A DNA stretch of 64,000 nt, taken from contig JAVVVJ010000005.1 of NCBI GenBank assembly GCA_036652695.1, forward strand, positions 1-64,000, given 5' to 3'. The DNA comes from Limiplasma sp036652695 (lineage in GTDB: Bacteria > Bacillota > Clostridia > Christensenellales > Aristaeellaceae). A model generated the notes under the pieces. The model searched no databases. It was not told where the DNA came from and worked only from the letters and a program-made list of their open reading frames with translations. Position 1 is the stretch's first letter. Each line of letters begins with the position of its first letter. This document shows, piece by piece, positions 23,889 through 32,727 of the stretch. A program made the position numbers and the translations under genes.

Positions 23889-26141
23889 TTAGATTGCGTG
23901 CGTGAGGCGATCCGTCAGCAGCTGCTTTTCACCGCAGAGCGTCAGCTCCAAAGGCTCGCCGGAAAGCAGCTCCACCTTTGCCTCGCCAGCTTGCACACTG
24001 ATGCGAATCAGACGGCCGCGATAGTTGATCTGGAAGGCATAACCCGTCCAAGCCTCTGGCAGGAACGGCTTCAGGCTGAGGCCGTTCACCGTGCGCATGC
24101 CCGCAAAACCGTGCGCCAGCGCCAACCAGCTGCCAGCCATGCTGGTGATGTGCAAGCCATCCACTGTGTCGTTATTGATATTATCCAAATCAAGGCGCGC
24201 TGTGCGGCGGTACATTTCCACCGCCTTTTCATGGTAGCCGATCTGCGCCGCAAGCACGCTATGTACGCATGGCGAAAGGCTGCTCTCATGCACGGTCATC
24301 GGCTCATAGAAATCAAAATTGCGCCGTATCGTATCCGTATCATAAAGATGGTTGAGGAAATAGAGGCCTTGCAGTACATCCGCCTGTTTGAGGAAGCAGC
24401 TGCGCAGGACATGATCCCAAGACCAATGCTGATTGATGGGGCGTTCGCTCTCGGGCAATTCCGAGGCGGGCATCAGTTCTTTATCCAAGAAGGTATCATG
24501 CTGCACAAAGATCCCGCGCTCCGCGTCCACGGGGTAATACATGCGCTCCACAATGTCACGCATGTGCGCAAGCTCCTCAGGCGTAACCGCTAGCTGCGCG
24601 CGGCGCTCTGGCGCGGCCTGCTCGACCTGGTCACAGAAAAACGCAATGCACCATGCGGCCATGCGGTTGGTATACCAGTTGTTATTCACGTTGTTCTCGT
24701 ATTCGTTTGGCCCAGTCACGCCATGGATCATGTATTTGCCCTTGGCGAAATGCACACGGTCGGCGTAGAAGCGCGCCACGCCGCAAAGCACGTCCAGCCC
24801 TTCCTTTTGCACATACGCCCAATCCCCCGTATAGGTGGCATAATCGAAAATGGCATGCACAATCGCGGCGTTGCGGTGAATCTCCTCAAAGGTGATCTCC
24901 CACTCGTTATGGCATTCGATGCCTGTGAACGTCACCATGGGATAAAGCGCGCCCTTTAAGCCCTGCTGCTGGGCGTTGTGATAGGCGCCATCCAGCTGCA
25001 TGTGCCGGTACAGCAGCAGCTGCTTCGCCACGTCCTGCCCCGCCACGGCCATATAGACCGCAAAGCAATAGCCCTCCGTATCCCAGTAGGTAGCGCCGCC
25101 GTATTTTTCACCCGTAAAGCCCTTGGGGCCAATGTTGAGGCGCGCATCCTCACCGGAGTAGGTGCTCAGCAGCTGGAAGAGGTTAAAGCGAATGCCCTGC
25201 TGCGCCGCGTCGTCGCCGCTGATGGAAACGTCGCAGCCTGTCCAGCGCTTTTTCCACGTATCGGCATGCGCCTTGCGAAGCTCCGCATAGCCAACCTCGC
25301 GTGCACGCGCGGCAGCCTTGAGCGCCATCGTGGTCAGGAGGTTCTCCTCATAATCCCGGTCGGTAAAGCAGAGCGCAAATTTTTCAAGCGTCGCGGTCTG
25401 GCCTGCTTGCACGGTTCCGCGATAGGTTGCCTCCACATAGCCGCTATCGTGCTTGCGGCTTTCCAGCTCCAGCCCATCCGCCCAGCAGCTCATTGCGGCG
25501 CTCACCGCAAAGCGCGGCGCGCCGAATGGGTTTGGCTTGGTTTTGGTGAGAAGCGCCAGCGCGTCCTCTGTTTCCTCTTCCAAAAGCATGTCCCAAAAGG
25601 TTTCGTCATAGTTGCTATCCAGGTTTTTCACATTTGCATCCAAATACGGCCGCATCACCACCACCGCATCAAACGATGGCGTTACAGAATAGCAGATGGC
25701 GAGCAGTTCCTTTTGCGCCAGCGATACGAAGCGCTCCGCCACCACGCTCACGTTGCCTTCCTCCGTCCAAAGGGTAAAACGGCGCAGGAAAATACCCGTC
25801 TGCATATCAAGCTCACGGTAAAAATCCAGCACATCAGCGGTATTCAAATCAATGGGCTTGCCGTTGACCTCCACATGGATGCCATTCATGCGCACAGCGT
25901 TGATGGCCTTGCCAAAGTACTGCGGATAGCCGTTTTTCCACCAGCCTACACGGGTTTTATCCGGAAACCACACGCCTCCGATATAGCTGCCCAAATGCGT
26001 ATCGCCGCTGTAATCCTCCTCAAAATTGCCGCGCATGCCCATATAACCATTGCCTGTGGAGGTCAGGCTTTCGGAGAGACGGATGGTTTTTTTGTCCAGA
26101 GCGGTTTCAACAACCTTCCATGGATGAACCTCAAAGCTCAT
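23889..26141 (-). CDS. Glycoside hydrolase family 65 disaccharide phosphorylase
   Basis: Splits an alpha-glucosyl disaccharide with phosphate to give beta-glucose 1-phosphate plus a sugar. 750 residues, the family length; the ATG at 26141 has AAAGGAG upstream. An N-terminal beta-sandwich is followed by the (alpha/alpha)6 barrel. Trp-Asp-Thr-Glu (353-356) and the general acid Glu480 in Thr-Gly-Pro-Asn-Glu-Tyr are intact, followed by Asn-Asn-Trp-Tyr-Thr-Asn. Maltose, kojibiose, nigerose and trehalose phosphorylases share these features, so the substrate is not assigned. No beta-phosphoglucomutase gene is beside it. No signal peptide, so cytoplasmic. Confidence 0.92.
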   Translation of the reverse strand: MSFEVHPWKVVETALDKKTIRLSESLTSTGNGYMGMRGNFEEDYSGDTHLGSYIGGVWFPDKTRVGWWKNGYPQYFGKAINAVRMNGIHVEVNGKPIDLNTADVLDFYRELDMQTGIFLRRFTLWTEEGNVSVVAERFVSLAQKELLAICYSVTPSFDAVVVMRPYLDANVKNLDSNYDETFWDMLLEEETEDALALLTKTKPNPFGAPRFAVSAAMSCWADGLELESRKHDSGYVEATYRGTVQAGQTATLEKFALCFTDRDYEENLLTTMALKAAARAREVGYAELRKAHADTWKKRWTGCDVSISGDDAAQQGIRFNLFQLLSTYSGEDARLNIGPKGFTGEKYGGATYWDTEGYCFAVYMAVAGQDVAKQLLLYRHMQLDGAYHNAQQQGLKGALYPMVTFTGIECHNEWEITFEEIHRNAAIVHAIFDYATYTGDWAYVQKEGLDVLCGVARFYADRVHFAKGKYMIHGVTGPNEYENNVNNNWYTNRMAAWCIAFFCDQVEQAAPERRAQLAVTPEELAHMRDIVERMYYPVDAERGIFVQHDTFLDKELMPASELPESERPINQHWSWDHVLRSCFLKQADVLQGLYFLNHLYDTDTIRRNFDFYEPMTVHESSLSPCVHSVLAAQIGYHEKAVEMYRRTARLDLDNINNDTVDGLHITSMAGSWLALAHGFAGMRTVNGLSLKPFLPEAWTGYAFQINYRGRLIRISVQAGEAKVELLSGEPLELTLCGEKQLLTDRLTHAI

Positions 26142-26186
26142 GTAAACGGTCTCCTTTCCGATGTGCAATCGTTTGTATATAGCCAT

Positions 26187-26215
26187 ATCCTACTGTATTC
26201 CCAGTGAATTGTCAA
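26187..26215 (-). promoter_or_regulatory. Sigma-A promoter of the GH65 gene
   Basis: Minus-strand -35 TTGACA (26210-26215), 17-base spacer, -10 TAGGAT (26187-26192). The -35 overlaps the stop codon of the YkvI-like gene. The leader to the ATG is about 40 bases. Confidence 0.65.
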
Positions 26216-27291
26216 GAAGGAATTCCGATTCCATACGCCTTTGGCGATCTTCGCTTTGCCTTTCTTCTTTGAATGCAGCGGAGCACAAACACCGGGGCGA
26301 ACACAAAGAGCAAGCAGCAAATGCCCGCCGGGGCGTACATCCGATTTACAATTTCCGAAAAGCCCAGCAGCGAAAAGCACAGCGGCAGCCCCAGCGTAAC
26401 GCATGCCTGAAGCGCCGGCCGCTTTTCGTGCTGCTCCACAGCGTTGCGCAGCGTACACAGGGTGGCAACCAGCGTTGTAACGACCGCCAAATACATCAGC
26501 GTCACGCTGATGATAAACCCAGCGCGACCAAACCCGCTCAGCAGGCGCACCATCGCAAAGGCATCCTGGCTAAGCTCTGGGTGTTTCAAGTACAGATAGT
26601 TGCTCACAAATAGCAGCCCCACCAGCAGCAATCCAAAGCATACCGACACGCGGCACGCATATCGGCGTGTGTTGCCCGCGCACCGGCAGATAACCCCCAG
26701 CGCAATGGTAAGGTTCATGGCGGCATACGCCACCGCATTGATCCCCGCAAGCACCAGTTCACCCACGGTAGACGGGGGCTGCAGGGAAGCAGCGGCTTGT
26801 GTGTTCCTCGGTTCCGACGCAAGGATCGCGAAGATTGCCAGCATAAACAGCAAGCCCAGCACGGCACTTGCCAACGTCAACGGCTTTGTTCCGCCAAAGC
26901 CCACCCGCCACGCCAACAGCATGGTGCCCACCGCCCCAATGGGATACGCCCAAGCCGATGGCCACAGCATGGCCACCATATGACCTGACGCGGAAATCAT
27001 CGCGCCTCCAACAACTGCCATCAAAAGCGTCGCGCATAGCTGAGCGCCCAGCCGAACCAGCTTGTGACTGCCGCGATACAGATCGCACCAGCATGTCGCG
27101 CAGCCGCCGTTTGCGTTGCGCATGCACAGCGCGCACAAGCCCGTTGTGGTGATTGCGGAAAGCAAAATGAGCCACCATGAATGTACGTCATAGCGCGTAA
27201 AAAACGAAATCACCTCGCGCCCCGACGCGAACCCCGCGCCGATCACCGCTCCCACGCACGCCAGCGCGCTACAAATGCAGCGATTTTTCAC
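26212..27291 (-). CDS. YkvI-like polytopic membrane protein
   Basis: 359 residues with about ten hydrophobic segments. The N-terminal Gly-Ala-Val-Ile-Gly-Ala-Gly-Phe-Ala-Ser-Gly-Arg-Glu (14-26) is the signature of the YkvI/COG3949 family, which belongs to the amino-acid/sodium-symporter-like fold. The unwound glycine-rich first helix suggests a transporter, but no substrate is known. A basic C-terminus (Arg-Arg-Lys-Ala-Lys-Arg-Arg) lies in the cytoplasm. Cys residues are frequent for a membrane protein. GGAGG lies upstream of the ATG. It follows ftsZ by 146 bases containing a hairpin. Confidence 0.8.
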   Translation of the reverse strand: MKNRCICSALACVGAVIGAGFASGREVISFFTRYDVHSWWLILLSAITTTGLCALCMRNANGGCATCWCDLYRGSHKLVRLGAQLCATLLMAVVGGAMISASGHMVAMLWPSAWAYPIGAVGTMLLAWRVGFGGTKPLTLASAVLGLLFMLAIFAILASEPRNTQAAASLQPPSTVGELVLAGINAVAYAAMNLTIALGVICRCAGNTRRYACRVSVCFGLLLVGLLFVSNYLYLKHPELSQDAFAMVRLLSGFGRAGFIISVTLMYLAVVTTLVATLCTLRNAVEQHEKRPALQACVTLGLPLCFSLLGFSEIVNRMYAPAGICCLLFVFAPVFVLRCIQRRKAKRRSPKAYGIGIPS

Positions 27292-27401
27292 CTTTCCACC
27301 TCCAATGGGAATATGCTGGAGGGTATGCGGCGGCGTTAAGGATCATGCGAAGCAAAGGAGGCGGCAACGCCTTCCTGCCGCTTCTCCATTCCCCGGCGTG
27401 C

Positions 27402-27432
27402 GCAAAAGGCGATCCAACGGATCGCCTTTTGC
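27402..27432 (-). terminator. Hairpin after ftsZ
   Basis: Perfect 14-bp stem (27402-27415 with 27419-27432), 3-base loop, six bases after the ftsZ stop codon. No T-run follows on the minus strand, though the stem carries CCTTTT, so full termination is likely but not certain. A second small hairpin (27361-27381, GCGGCA/TGCCGC) follows. Confidence 0.6.
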
Positions 27433-27437
27433 GGTAT

Positions 27438-28985
27438 TTACTTTCGGCTCGGCCTTCTAAGGAAAGCAGGCACGCCCAAATCGTCGCGCTCTACGGACGG
27501 GGGCGGAGTCTGCGGTTCAGCGGGCGCGGCATTTTGCGTTTGAATTCTTGGCTCAATCTGCTGCCCCTGCTGAGGCGCGTTCTGATACTGCTGGCCATAT
27601 TCCATGCGCGGCATGGTGGCTTGCTGCGCAACGGGCTGCTGCATCGCCGCGTATTGCATGCCCGGCTGTTGCTGCTGCATGCCAAAATCCATCTGGCCAT
27701 ACTGCTGCTGGGGCTGATAGCCCTGATTGTAGGCCGTCGGGTACATCTGCGCACCCTGCACCATCTGCGGCATAGCCGCCGGGGTGGGAATGGCGTTGCC
27801 GCCCATATAGCCGCCGTATTCACCGCGACCCGGCTCATCCTCCATGGGCATATTAAAGCTCATATCCTCGTAAGAAGGGGTCGGATAATCCTGATGCACC
27901 AGCGGTGTGCCCGAAAGGCCGTTCGCGCCATAGCTGCCGGAGCGCCCCGCGTTTTCGGCGGCATAGCTGCGCGTCCAATCACGCTCAGAACCCGATTTTT
28001 TCTTTATTTCTTCCTTTTTGGGGAAGGGGGTCTTTTCAAAACCGGTGGCAATCACCGTGATGCGAACCTCGTCATCCAAAGAATCATCAATGCCTGCGCC
28101 GAAAATGATGTTGGCCTCGCTATCGGCGGCCTGCATCACAAGGTTCGCAGCCTCGTTGATATCGATGATGCTCATGTCCTCGCCGCCAGTGATGTTGATC
28201 AACACCGCGCGTGCGCCATCGATGTTGGTTTCCAGCAACGGGCTGGAAATGGCGTTCTTGGCGGCTTCCACCATACGGTTTTCGCCCTTGCCCACGCCAA
28301 TGCCCATGTGCGCAAGCCCGCCGCTTTCCATAACGGTTTTTACGTCCGCAAAATCCAGATTGATCAGCGCGGGCACGGCGATCAAATCGCTGATGCCCTG
28401 AATGCCCTGACGAAGCACGTCATCGGCAATCCGGAATGCCTCCAACATCGTGGTGCCCTTGGTAACCACCTGCAACAGGCGGTCGTTGGGAATCACAACA
28501 AGCGTGTCCACACGCTGTTTGAGGTCTATCACGCCCATTTCGGCGTTTTTCATGCGCTGCTTGCCCTCAAACAAAAAGGGCTTGGTAACCACCGCAATGG
28601 TCAGGCAATTCAGATCACGCGCGATTTCTGCCACGATCGGCGCCGCGCCTGTTCCTGTGCCGCCACCCATGCCCGCCGTTACAAAAACGAGGTCTGCGCC
28701 CTTGATGGCCTGCGCGATCTCCTCACGGCTTTCCTCGGCAGCTCTGCGACCCACGTCAGGAATCGCGCCAGCGCCCAGCCCCTTGGTCAGCTTTTCGCCG
28801 ATCTGGATGGTGGTGCTGGCCTTGCTCATGGCAAGCGCCTGCCGATCTGTATTGATAGCGATAAACTCAACGCCTTTGAGGCCGGCGTCCACCATGCGAT
28901 TGATTGCATTGTTGCCAGCGCCGCCGCAACCGATGACTTTAATCGTTGCAAAGCTCTGTTGATCCTCAATCTGAAACTCGAGCAC
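27438..28985 (-). CDS. ftsZ: Cell division GTPase FtsZ with a very long low-complexity linker
   Basis: Tubulin-like GTPase that forms the division ring. 515 residues against a usual 350-420. Nucleotide-binding Gly-Cys-Gly-Gly-Ala-Gly-Asn-Asn (19-26) and the tubulin signature Gly-Gly-Gly-Thr-Gly-Thr-Gly near residue 108 are intact. The globular part ends near residue 320. Then about 175 residues rich in Gln, Met, Tyr, Pro and Gly lead to the conserved C-terminal peptide (Leu-Gly-Val-Pro-Ala-Phe-Leu-Arg-Arg), which binds FtsA. The start is GTG with GAGGAGG seven bases upstream. It follows ftsA by 48 bases. Confidence 0.97.
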   Translation of the reverse strand: MLEFQIEDQQSFATIKVIGCGGAGNNAINRMVDAGLKGVEFIAINTDRQALAMSKASTTIQIGEKLTKGLGAGAIPDVGRRAAEESREEIAQAIKGADLVFVTAGMGGGTGTGAAPIVAEIARDLNCLTIAVVTKPFLFEGKQRMKNAEMGVIDLKQRVDTLVVIPNDRLLQVVTKGTTMLEAFRIADDVLRQGIQGISDLIAVPALINLDFADVKTVMESGGLAHMGIGVGKGENRMVEAAKNAISSPLLETNIDGARAVLINITGGEDMSIIDINEAANLVMQAADSEANIIFGAGIDDSLDDEVRITVIATGFEKTPFPKKEEIKKKSGSERDWTRSYAAENAGRSGSYGANGLSGTPLVHQDYPTPSYEDMSFNMPMEDEPGRGEYGGYMGGNAIPTPAAMPQMVQGAQMYPTAYNQGYQPQQQYGQMDFGMQQQQPGMQYAAMQQPVAQQATMPRMEYGQQYQNAPQQGQQIEPRIQTQNAAPAEPQTPPPSVERDDLGVPAFLRRPSRK

Positions 28986-29033
28986 AGTACATCCTCCTCG
29001 TTTTTGTTATGCTTCGGTCGCAATGGGGCCGTT

Positions 29034-30227
29034 TCAGCCGCCCAGCAGGCTCTTGAAAAAATCCTTCACGCCGCCGGTCACTCCGCCCGAGGGAACATTA
29101 CGCGATTCGATGGTATCGATGATCAGGTCCATCAGTCCCATGGCGCTGGCATAAATGGGGCTTGAAAGCTTGATGGTGCGCTTGATGGTATCGCGCACCG
29201 GCTTTTCAAGCTTTGCCGAAAGGTAATCCCTTCCGCCCCGGTTCAAGCTTAGCCCCCCGCCCGTCAGGTAAATGGTGGACCAGCTGCCTAGCTTGATGCC
29301 GCTTTCCTCAATGCAATCCTTGATCATTTCCGCGATCTCATCCACACGCGGCTCCAGCACGGCGGCTACCTGCTCCTGTGTGAAGGTCTCGGATTTGACC
29401 CCATCGCCGCCGGATACTGTATAGGATTGCGAAATTGTAGATATTCCATACACGTAGTCGCGTTTGATCTGCTCTGCCGATTCCAGCGGAATAGAAAGCC
29501 CTTCCGCCACGTCTGCGGAGATATGCCCGCCACCGATGGAAAGCGTCTTTTGGAAAATGACCGCGTCACCCTCTACGGCCATCACATCCGTGCACAGATA
29601 GCCCACATCAATGAGCAACGCCGTGCGATCGCGATCCTCTTCCAGCAGGTAAAGCATGGCTTCACCCGTGGAGCTGCTGAAAAAGCCGCTCACCGTAATG
29701 TTCATATCATGCAGACGCGCCATGACATCGTCCAAAAAGAAGGTATCCGCCACCACAAAGCTAACCAGCGCTTTAAGCTCGCTACCCTTCATGCCCACTG
29801 GCTCCAGCGTCTTTTTGCCGCCGTCCACCATGAACCACGCGGGGCTGCGGTGCACAACAACACCGCGCACAGGCGAAAGCTGCTTGTCCGCATTGGCGAA
29901 GATCTTCTCCACATGACGCGCAGTCACATGCGGATCTGCACCCTGAATGATTACGCTTGTCTCCACCGCATACACGCGCGTAAATTCACCAGGCACACCC
30001 ACATTAATCTCGCGTATTTTGTGCTTGGATTGTGTTTCTGCCTCCGCAATGGATTTTTGGATGGCCTCGTTTAAGAGCATGGTGTTGTTCCATTCGCCCT
30101 CCAAAAAGCCGTCGTAGGCAGAAATGCCCGCGCCAACAATGTCGCAGCGCTGCGTGCCGCTGGTTTCCGCCACGAGGGTTACAATCTTGCAGGTGCCAAA
30201 ATCAATTGCCGCAATGGTTGATTTCAT
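29034..30227 (-). CDS. ftsA: Cell division protein FtsA
   Basis: Actin-like ATPase that ties FtsZ filaments to the membrane. 397 residues. The phosphate-1 motif Ala-Ile-Asp-Phe-Gly-Thr (7-12), the Ile-Asp-Val-Gly-Tyr segment near residue 205 and the adenosine motif Tyr-Leu-Thr-Gly-Gly-Gly near 325 are visible. The C-terminus (Val-Lys-Asp-Phe-Phe-Lys-Ser-Leu-Leu-Gly-Gly) is the amphipathic membrane-targeting helix. The gene has its own promoter (30345-30373) and a leader of about 110 bases with a short upstream ORF whose end overlaps the ribosome-binding region. Confidence 0.95.
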   Translation of the reverse strand: MKSTIAAIDFGTCKIVTLVAETSGTQRCDIVGAGISAYDGFLEGEWNNTMLLNEAIQKSIAEAETQSKHKIREINVGVPGEFTRVYAVETSVIIQGADPHVTARHVEKIFANADKQLSPVRGVVVHRSPAWFMVDGGKKTLEPVGMKGSELKALVSFVVADTFFLDDVMARLHDMNITVSGFFSSSTGEAMLYLLEEDRDRTALLIDVGYLCTDVMAVEGDAVIFQKTLSIGGGHISADVAEGLSIPLESAEQIKRDYVYGISTISQSYTVSGGDGVKSETFTQEQVAAVLEPRVDEIAEMIKDCIEESGIKLGSWSTIYLTGGGLSLNRGGRDYLSAKLEKPVRDTIKRTIKLSSPIYASAMGLMDLIIDTIESRNVPSGGVTGGVKDFFKSLLGG

Positions 30228-30234
30228 AACAAAG

Positions 30235-30291
30235 CTACCCCTGTTCGTCAGGAATCAGCCGCGGGCAGGAACCCGGCGGCAAGCACCTCAT
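30235..30291 (-). CDS. Possible leader peptide ORF ahead of ftsA
   Basis: An 18-codon ORF (ATG 30291, TAG 30235-30237) lies in the ftsA leader, preceded by AAAGGAG at close spacing. Its last codons overlap CAGGGG, the probable ftsA ribosome-binding site, and its stop is seven bases before the ftsA ATG. Such a layout could couple ftsA translation to the upstream ORF. The peptide is rich in Pro and has two Cys. It may also be chance. Confidence 0.3.
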   Translation of the reverse strand: MRCLPPGSCPRLIPDEQG

Positions 30292-30344
30292 CGCTCCTTT
30301 AGCGTTTTCCAACGCCAAAACAAGCACCTGAAGTACCATCATTT

Positions 30345-30373
30345 ATTGTACCCGTTTTGGCAGGAATTCGCAA
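30345..30373 (-). promoter_or_regulatory. Sigma-A promoter of ftsA-ftsZ
   Basis: Minus-strand -35 TTGCGA (30368-30373), 17-base spacer, -10 TACAAT (30345-30350), in the 215-base space between ftsQ and ftsA. Confidence 0.6.
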
Positions 30374-30442
30374 GCATATTCCAGTTTTTTTTTCACTATT
30401 TTATGAATTTGCGCTCGATTGATGGTTTTTTCGCACAAAAAG

Positions 30443-31372
30443 CTAATTATCGGGAAGATATTTCGCATCCTCAGGGATTGTGACGTCCAGCAAACCTGAA
30501 TTTTTTCCCAGTTGCCGCAGGTAAGCCATGTCCGTGCGCACTGCGCCGATCTTTGCCTGCATATAATTGCTATCGCCAAGCCGCACGGTAATGCCCTCCG
30601 CGGTGATGAGGTAAATATTCATCGGATCCGAGATGTTGATCTCCGTCACCTGGCTTTGATACCCCTGCAGCATAAGCTCCGAAAGAATACTGCGATACGC
30701 GTCCAGCTGGTTTTGACTGCGCACCATGAGCATCTGCCCAGTATTGACATTGGTCACGTTAAAGCCCGTCACCACCGGCAGGCCCTGCGGAAGCGCCATC
30801 CCGTTTTCCTCGCTCATCACAAGCCCCTGCGCATCCAAGGTATAGCCAATGCCAAGCCACTGCATGGCAGCCACGGTTTCCCGCTCGTTAATGTAAAGAT
30901 AAATGGTGTTGGGGTAAGCGATCTGCATATTCAAAAAAATCAAAGCATGGTCCTTCGCGAGCGCCTTTTTCACCTCATCCACGGTAATGCTGAAAATATT
31001 GCGCCCCCTGACCAGGCCGGAGACCGTAACCACCTGCTGAGGTGTTTTTTTGGTATTTCCAACCACATACACATATTGCAGCCGAAACACCATTTGCTGA
31101 AGGATCACGATGGTGGTCGTAAGCATGCACAAAAGCACCAGCACCTTAAAAAAGCCATGCTTGCGCTGCCGTTGCCTTTGGGGCGCGGCTGGCTCTATGG
31201 GCGTATCCATCCGGGAGGAAGAGGCCGACAGGGTCGGCGCTTGTTCCTCCTCTGGCTTCGCATCCTCATCCGCAGCTGCGCGATGAAGATAATCATAGCT
31301 ATATTCGCCATACGCCTGAAACTCATCCATTTCCTGCTCGGCGTCGCGCCGTATATTCGCGCGCTTCCTCAT
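30443..31372 (-). CDS. ftsQ: Cell division protein FtsQ/DivIB
   Basis: Bitopic division protein that joins FtsL and FtsB in the divisome. 309 residues. An acidic, then basic cytoplasmic tail (1-73) leads to one membrane segment (about 74-95) and an external POTRA domain (about 98-165, starting Val-Tyr-Val-Val-Gly-Asn). The conserved Tyr-Pro-Asn-Thr-Ile segment (typical is Tyr/Trp-Pro-x-x-Leu/Ile) and a beta domain (Ala-Gln-Gly-Leu-Val, Gly-Leu-Pro-Val-Val-Thr-Gly) follow. It begins 21 bases after murA with a G-rich ribosome-binding site. Confidence 0.92.
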   Translation of the reverse strand: MRKRANIRRDAEQEMDEFQAYGEYSYDYLHRAAADEDAKPEEEQAPTLSASSSRMDTPIEPAAPQRQRQRKHGFFKVLVLLCMLTTTIVILQQMVFRLQYVYVVGNTKKTPQQVVTVSGLVRGRNIFSITVDEVKKALAKDHALIFLNMQIAYPNTIYLYINERETVAAMQWLGIGYTLDAQGLVMSEENGMALPQGLPVVTGFNVTNVNTGQMLMVRSQNQLDAYRSILSELMLQGYQSQVTEINISDPMNIYLITAEGITVRLGDSNYMQAKIGAVRTDMAYLRQLGKNSGLLDVTIPEDAKYLPDN

Positions 31373-31393
31373 GTGCCTTCCCCCCCCCTTGGC

Positions 31394-32656
31394 TTATGCG
31401 TCCACTGTCTCCCTTCGGACATCCGCATTAAGTGCGGAAAGCATATCCTCCAGCTTTTCGTAGCCTCGGTCAATCAGCTCCGCACGTTCCACAATGGTCT
31501 CGCCCCTTGCCCCAAGCCCCGCAAGGGTTAGCGCGGCGCCACCGCGCAAATCGCGCGCCGTCACGCACGCGCCGTACAGCGCCTCTACGCCCTGCACGAT
31601 GGCCATCCTGCCATTCACCATCACATTAGCGCCCATGCGGTTCAGATCGCCCGCGTGGGTAAAACGGTTCTCAAATACATTCTCCACCACCACGGAAGTT
31701 CCCTTTGCAATCGTCGCAAGCGCAAGCATTTGTACCTGCATATCGGTCGGGAAGCCGGGGTGTGGCTGCGTTTGAAGCTGCGCAAACGCGGTAAGCCTCT
31801 CCGGCGCGTTCAGCGTAACGCTCGTCTCCTGCTCGTTGATCTCGCAGCCCATTTCCCGCAGCTTGGCAAATACCGCGCAAAGGTCACAGCAGAGTACGTT
31901 GCGCAGTTTCACCGCGCCGCCGGTAATCGCGGCGGCAGCCAGCAGCGTGCCCGCCACAATGCGATCCGGCATAGGAGTATAACATACGCCGCGAAGCTCC
32001 GCTACACCTTCTACGCTGATGGTATGTGTGCCAGCACCGCTCACCTTTGCGCCCATGCGGTTCAAAAACTGTTGCAAATCCACAATTTCCGGTTCCCGCG
32101 CCACGTTGTGCAAACGCGTGACGCCGTTTAGAAGCACCGCCGCCATCATGACATTCTCCGTGGCGCCAACGCTTGGGTAATCAAAATGCACCGCACCTGC
32201 GCGCATTTGCCGCCCATCGCAATGGATAACGCCGCGCTCCTCCACGATCCGCACGCCCAGCTGTTTCAACCCGCTCAGGTGCAGATCAATGGGTCTCATG
32301 CCAATTTCGCACCCGCCGGGAAAGGTAACCGTAGCGCGTCGGAAGCGCGCCAAAATTGGCCCCATCAAAAAAATGGACGAGCGAATTTTCTTTGCCAGCT
32401 CATCCGGCATTTCGTAGCGGCACAGCCCCTGCGGGTCGATCACCAGCGCCCCCTCTGAAGCCTGCACGCCGCAGCCCAGCATGCGCAGAATATCCCCCAT
32501 ATAAGCGATATCGCTCAAATTGGGGCAGTTTTCTAGTGCCGTTGGTTTCCCGGTTAGGATCGAGGCCGCCATAATTGGCAATACCGCGTTTTTTGCACTA
32601 TGTACTGTCCATTCCCCATGCAGGCGTCTTCCGCCGCGAATTCGCAAGGTGTCCAT
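31394..32656 (-). CDS. murA: UDP-N-acetylglucosamine 1-carboxyvinyltransferase
   Basis: First committed step of peptidoglycan synthesis: moves enolpyruvate from PEP to UDP-GlcNAc in the cytoplasm. 420 residues from the ATG at 32656, which follows GGAGGTGGAGG. Active-site Cys116 in Pro-Gly-Gly-Cys-Glu-Ile-Gly matches Cys115 of E. coli, the fosfomycin target. Lys22-Asn23 near the start and Arg in Phe-Glu-Asn-Arg-Phe are also present. It takes the place in the cluster, between ftsW and ftsQ, that many Firmicutes fill with murG and murB. Confidence 0.96.
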   Translation of the reverse strand: MDTLRIRGGRRLHGEWTVHSAKNAVLPIMAASILTGKPTALENCPNLSDIAYMGDILRMLGCGVQASEGALVIDPQGLCRYEMPDELAKKIRSSIFLMGPILARFRRATVTFPGGCEIGMRPIDLHLSGLKQLGVRIVEERGVIHCDGRQMRAGAVHFDYPSVGATENVMMAAVLLNGVTRLHNVAREPEIVDLQQFLNRMGAKVSGAGTHTISVEGVAELRGVCYTPMPDRIVAGTLLAAAAITGGAVKLRNVLCCDLCAVFAKLREMGCEINEQETSVTLNAPERLTAFAQLQTQPHPGFPTDMQVQMLALATIAKGTSVVVENVFENRFTHAGDLNRMGANVMVNGRMAIVQGVEALYGACVTARDLRGGAALTLAGLGARGETIVERAELIDRGYEKLEDMLSALNADVRRETVDA

Positions 32657-32727
32657 TCCTCCACCTCCGTCAAGCATTGCATACACCATCCTATGCCATG
32701 CCCGATCATTTGTGAAAGAGGAAGGCG

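Noticed and set aside
27345..29165. Plus-strand ORF of 606 residues opposite ftsZ
   Set aside because: It is the mirror of ftsZ in a GC-rich genome; the residues are His/Arg/Ala-rich without any domain, and ftsZ is certain.
30302..30316. Small hairpin GCGTT/AACGC in the ftsA leader as a terminator or riboswitch
   Set aside because: Only five pairs, no T-run, and no conserved riboswitch core nearby.
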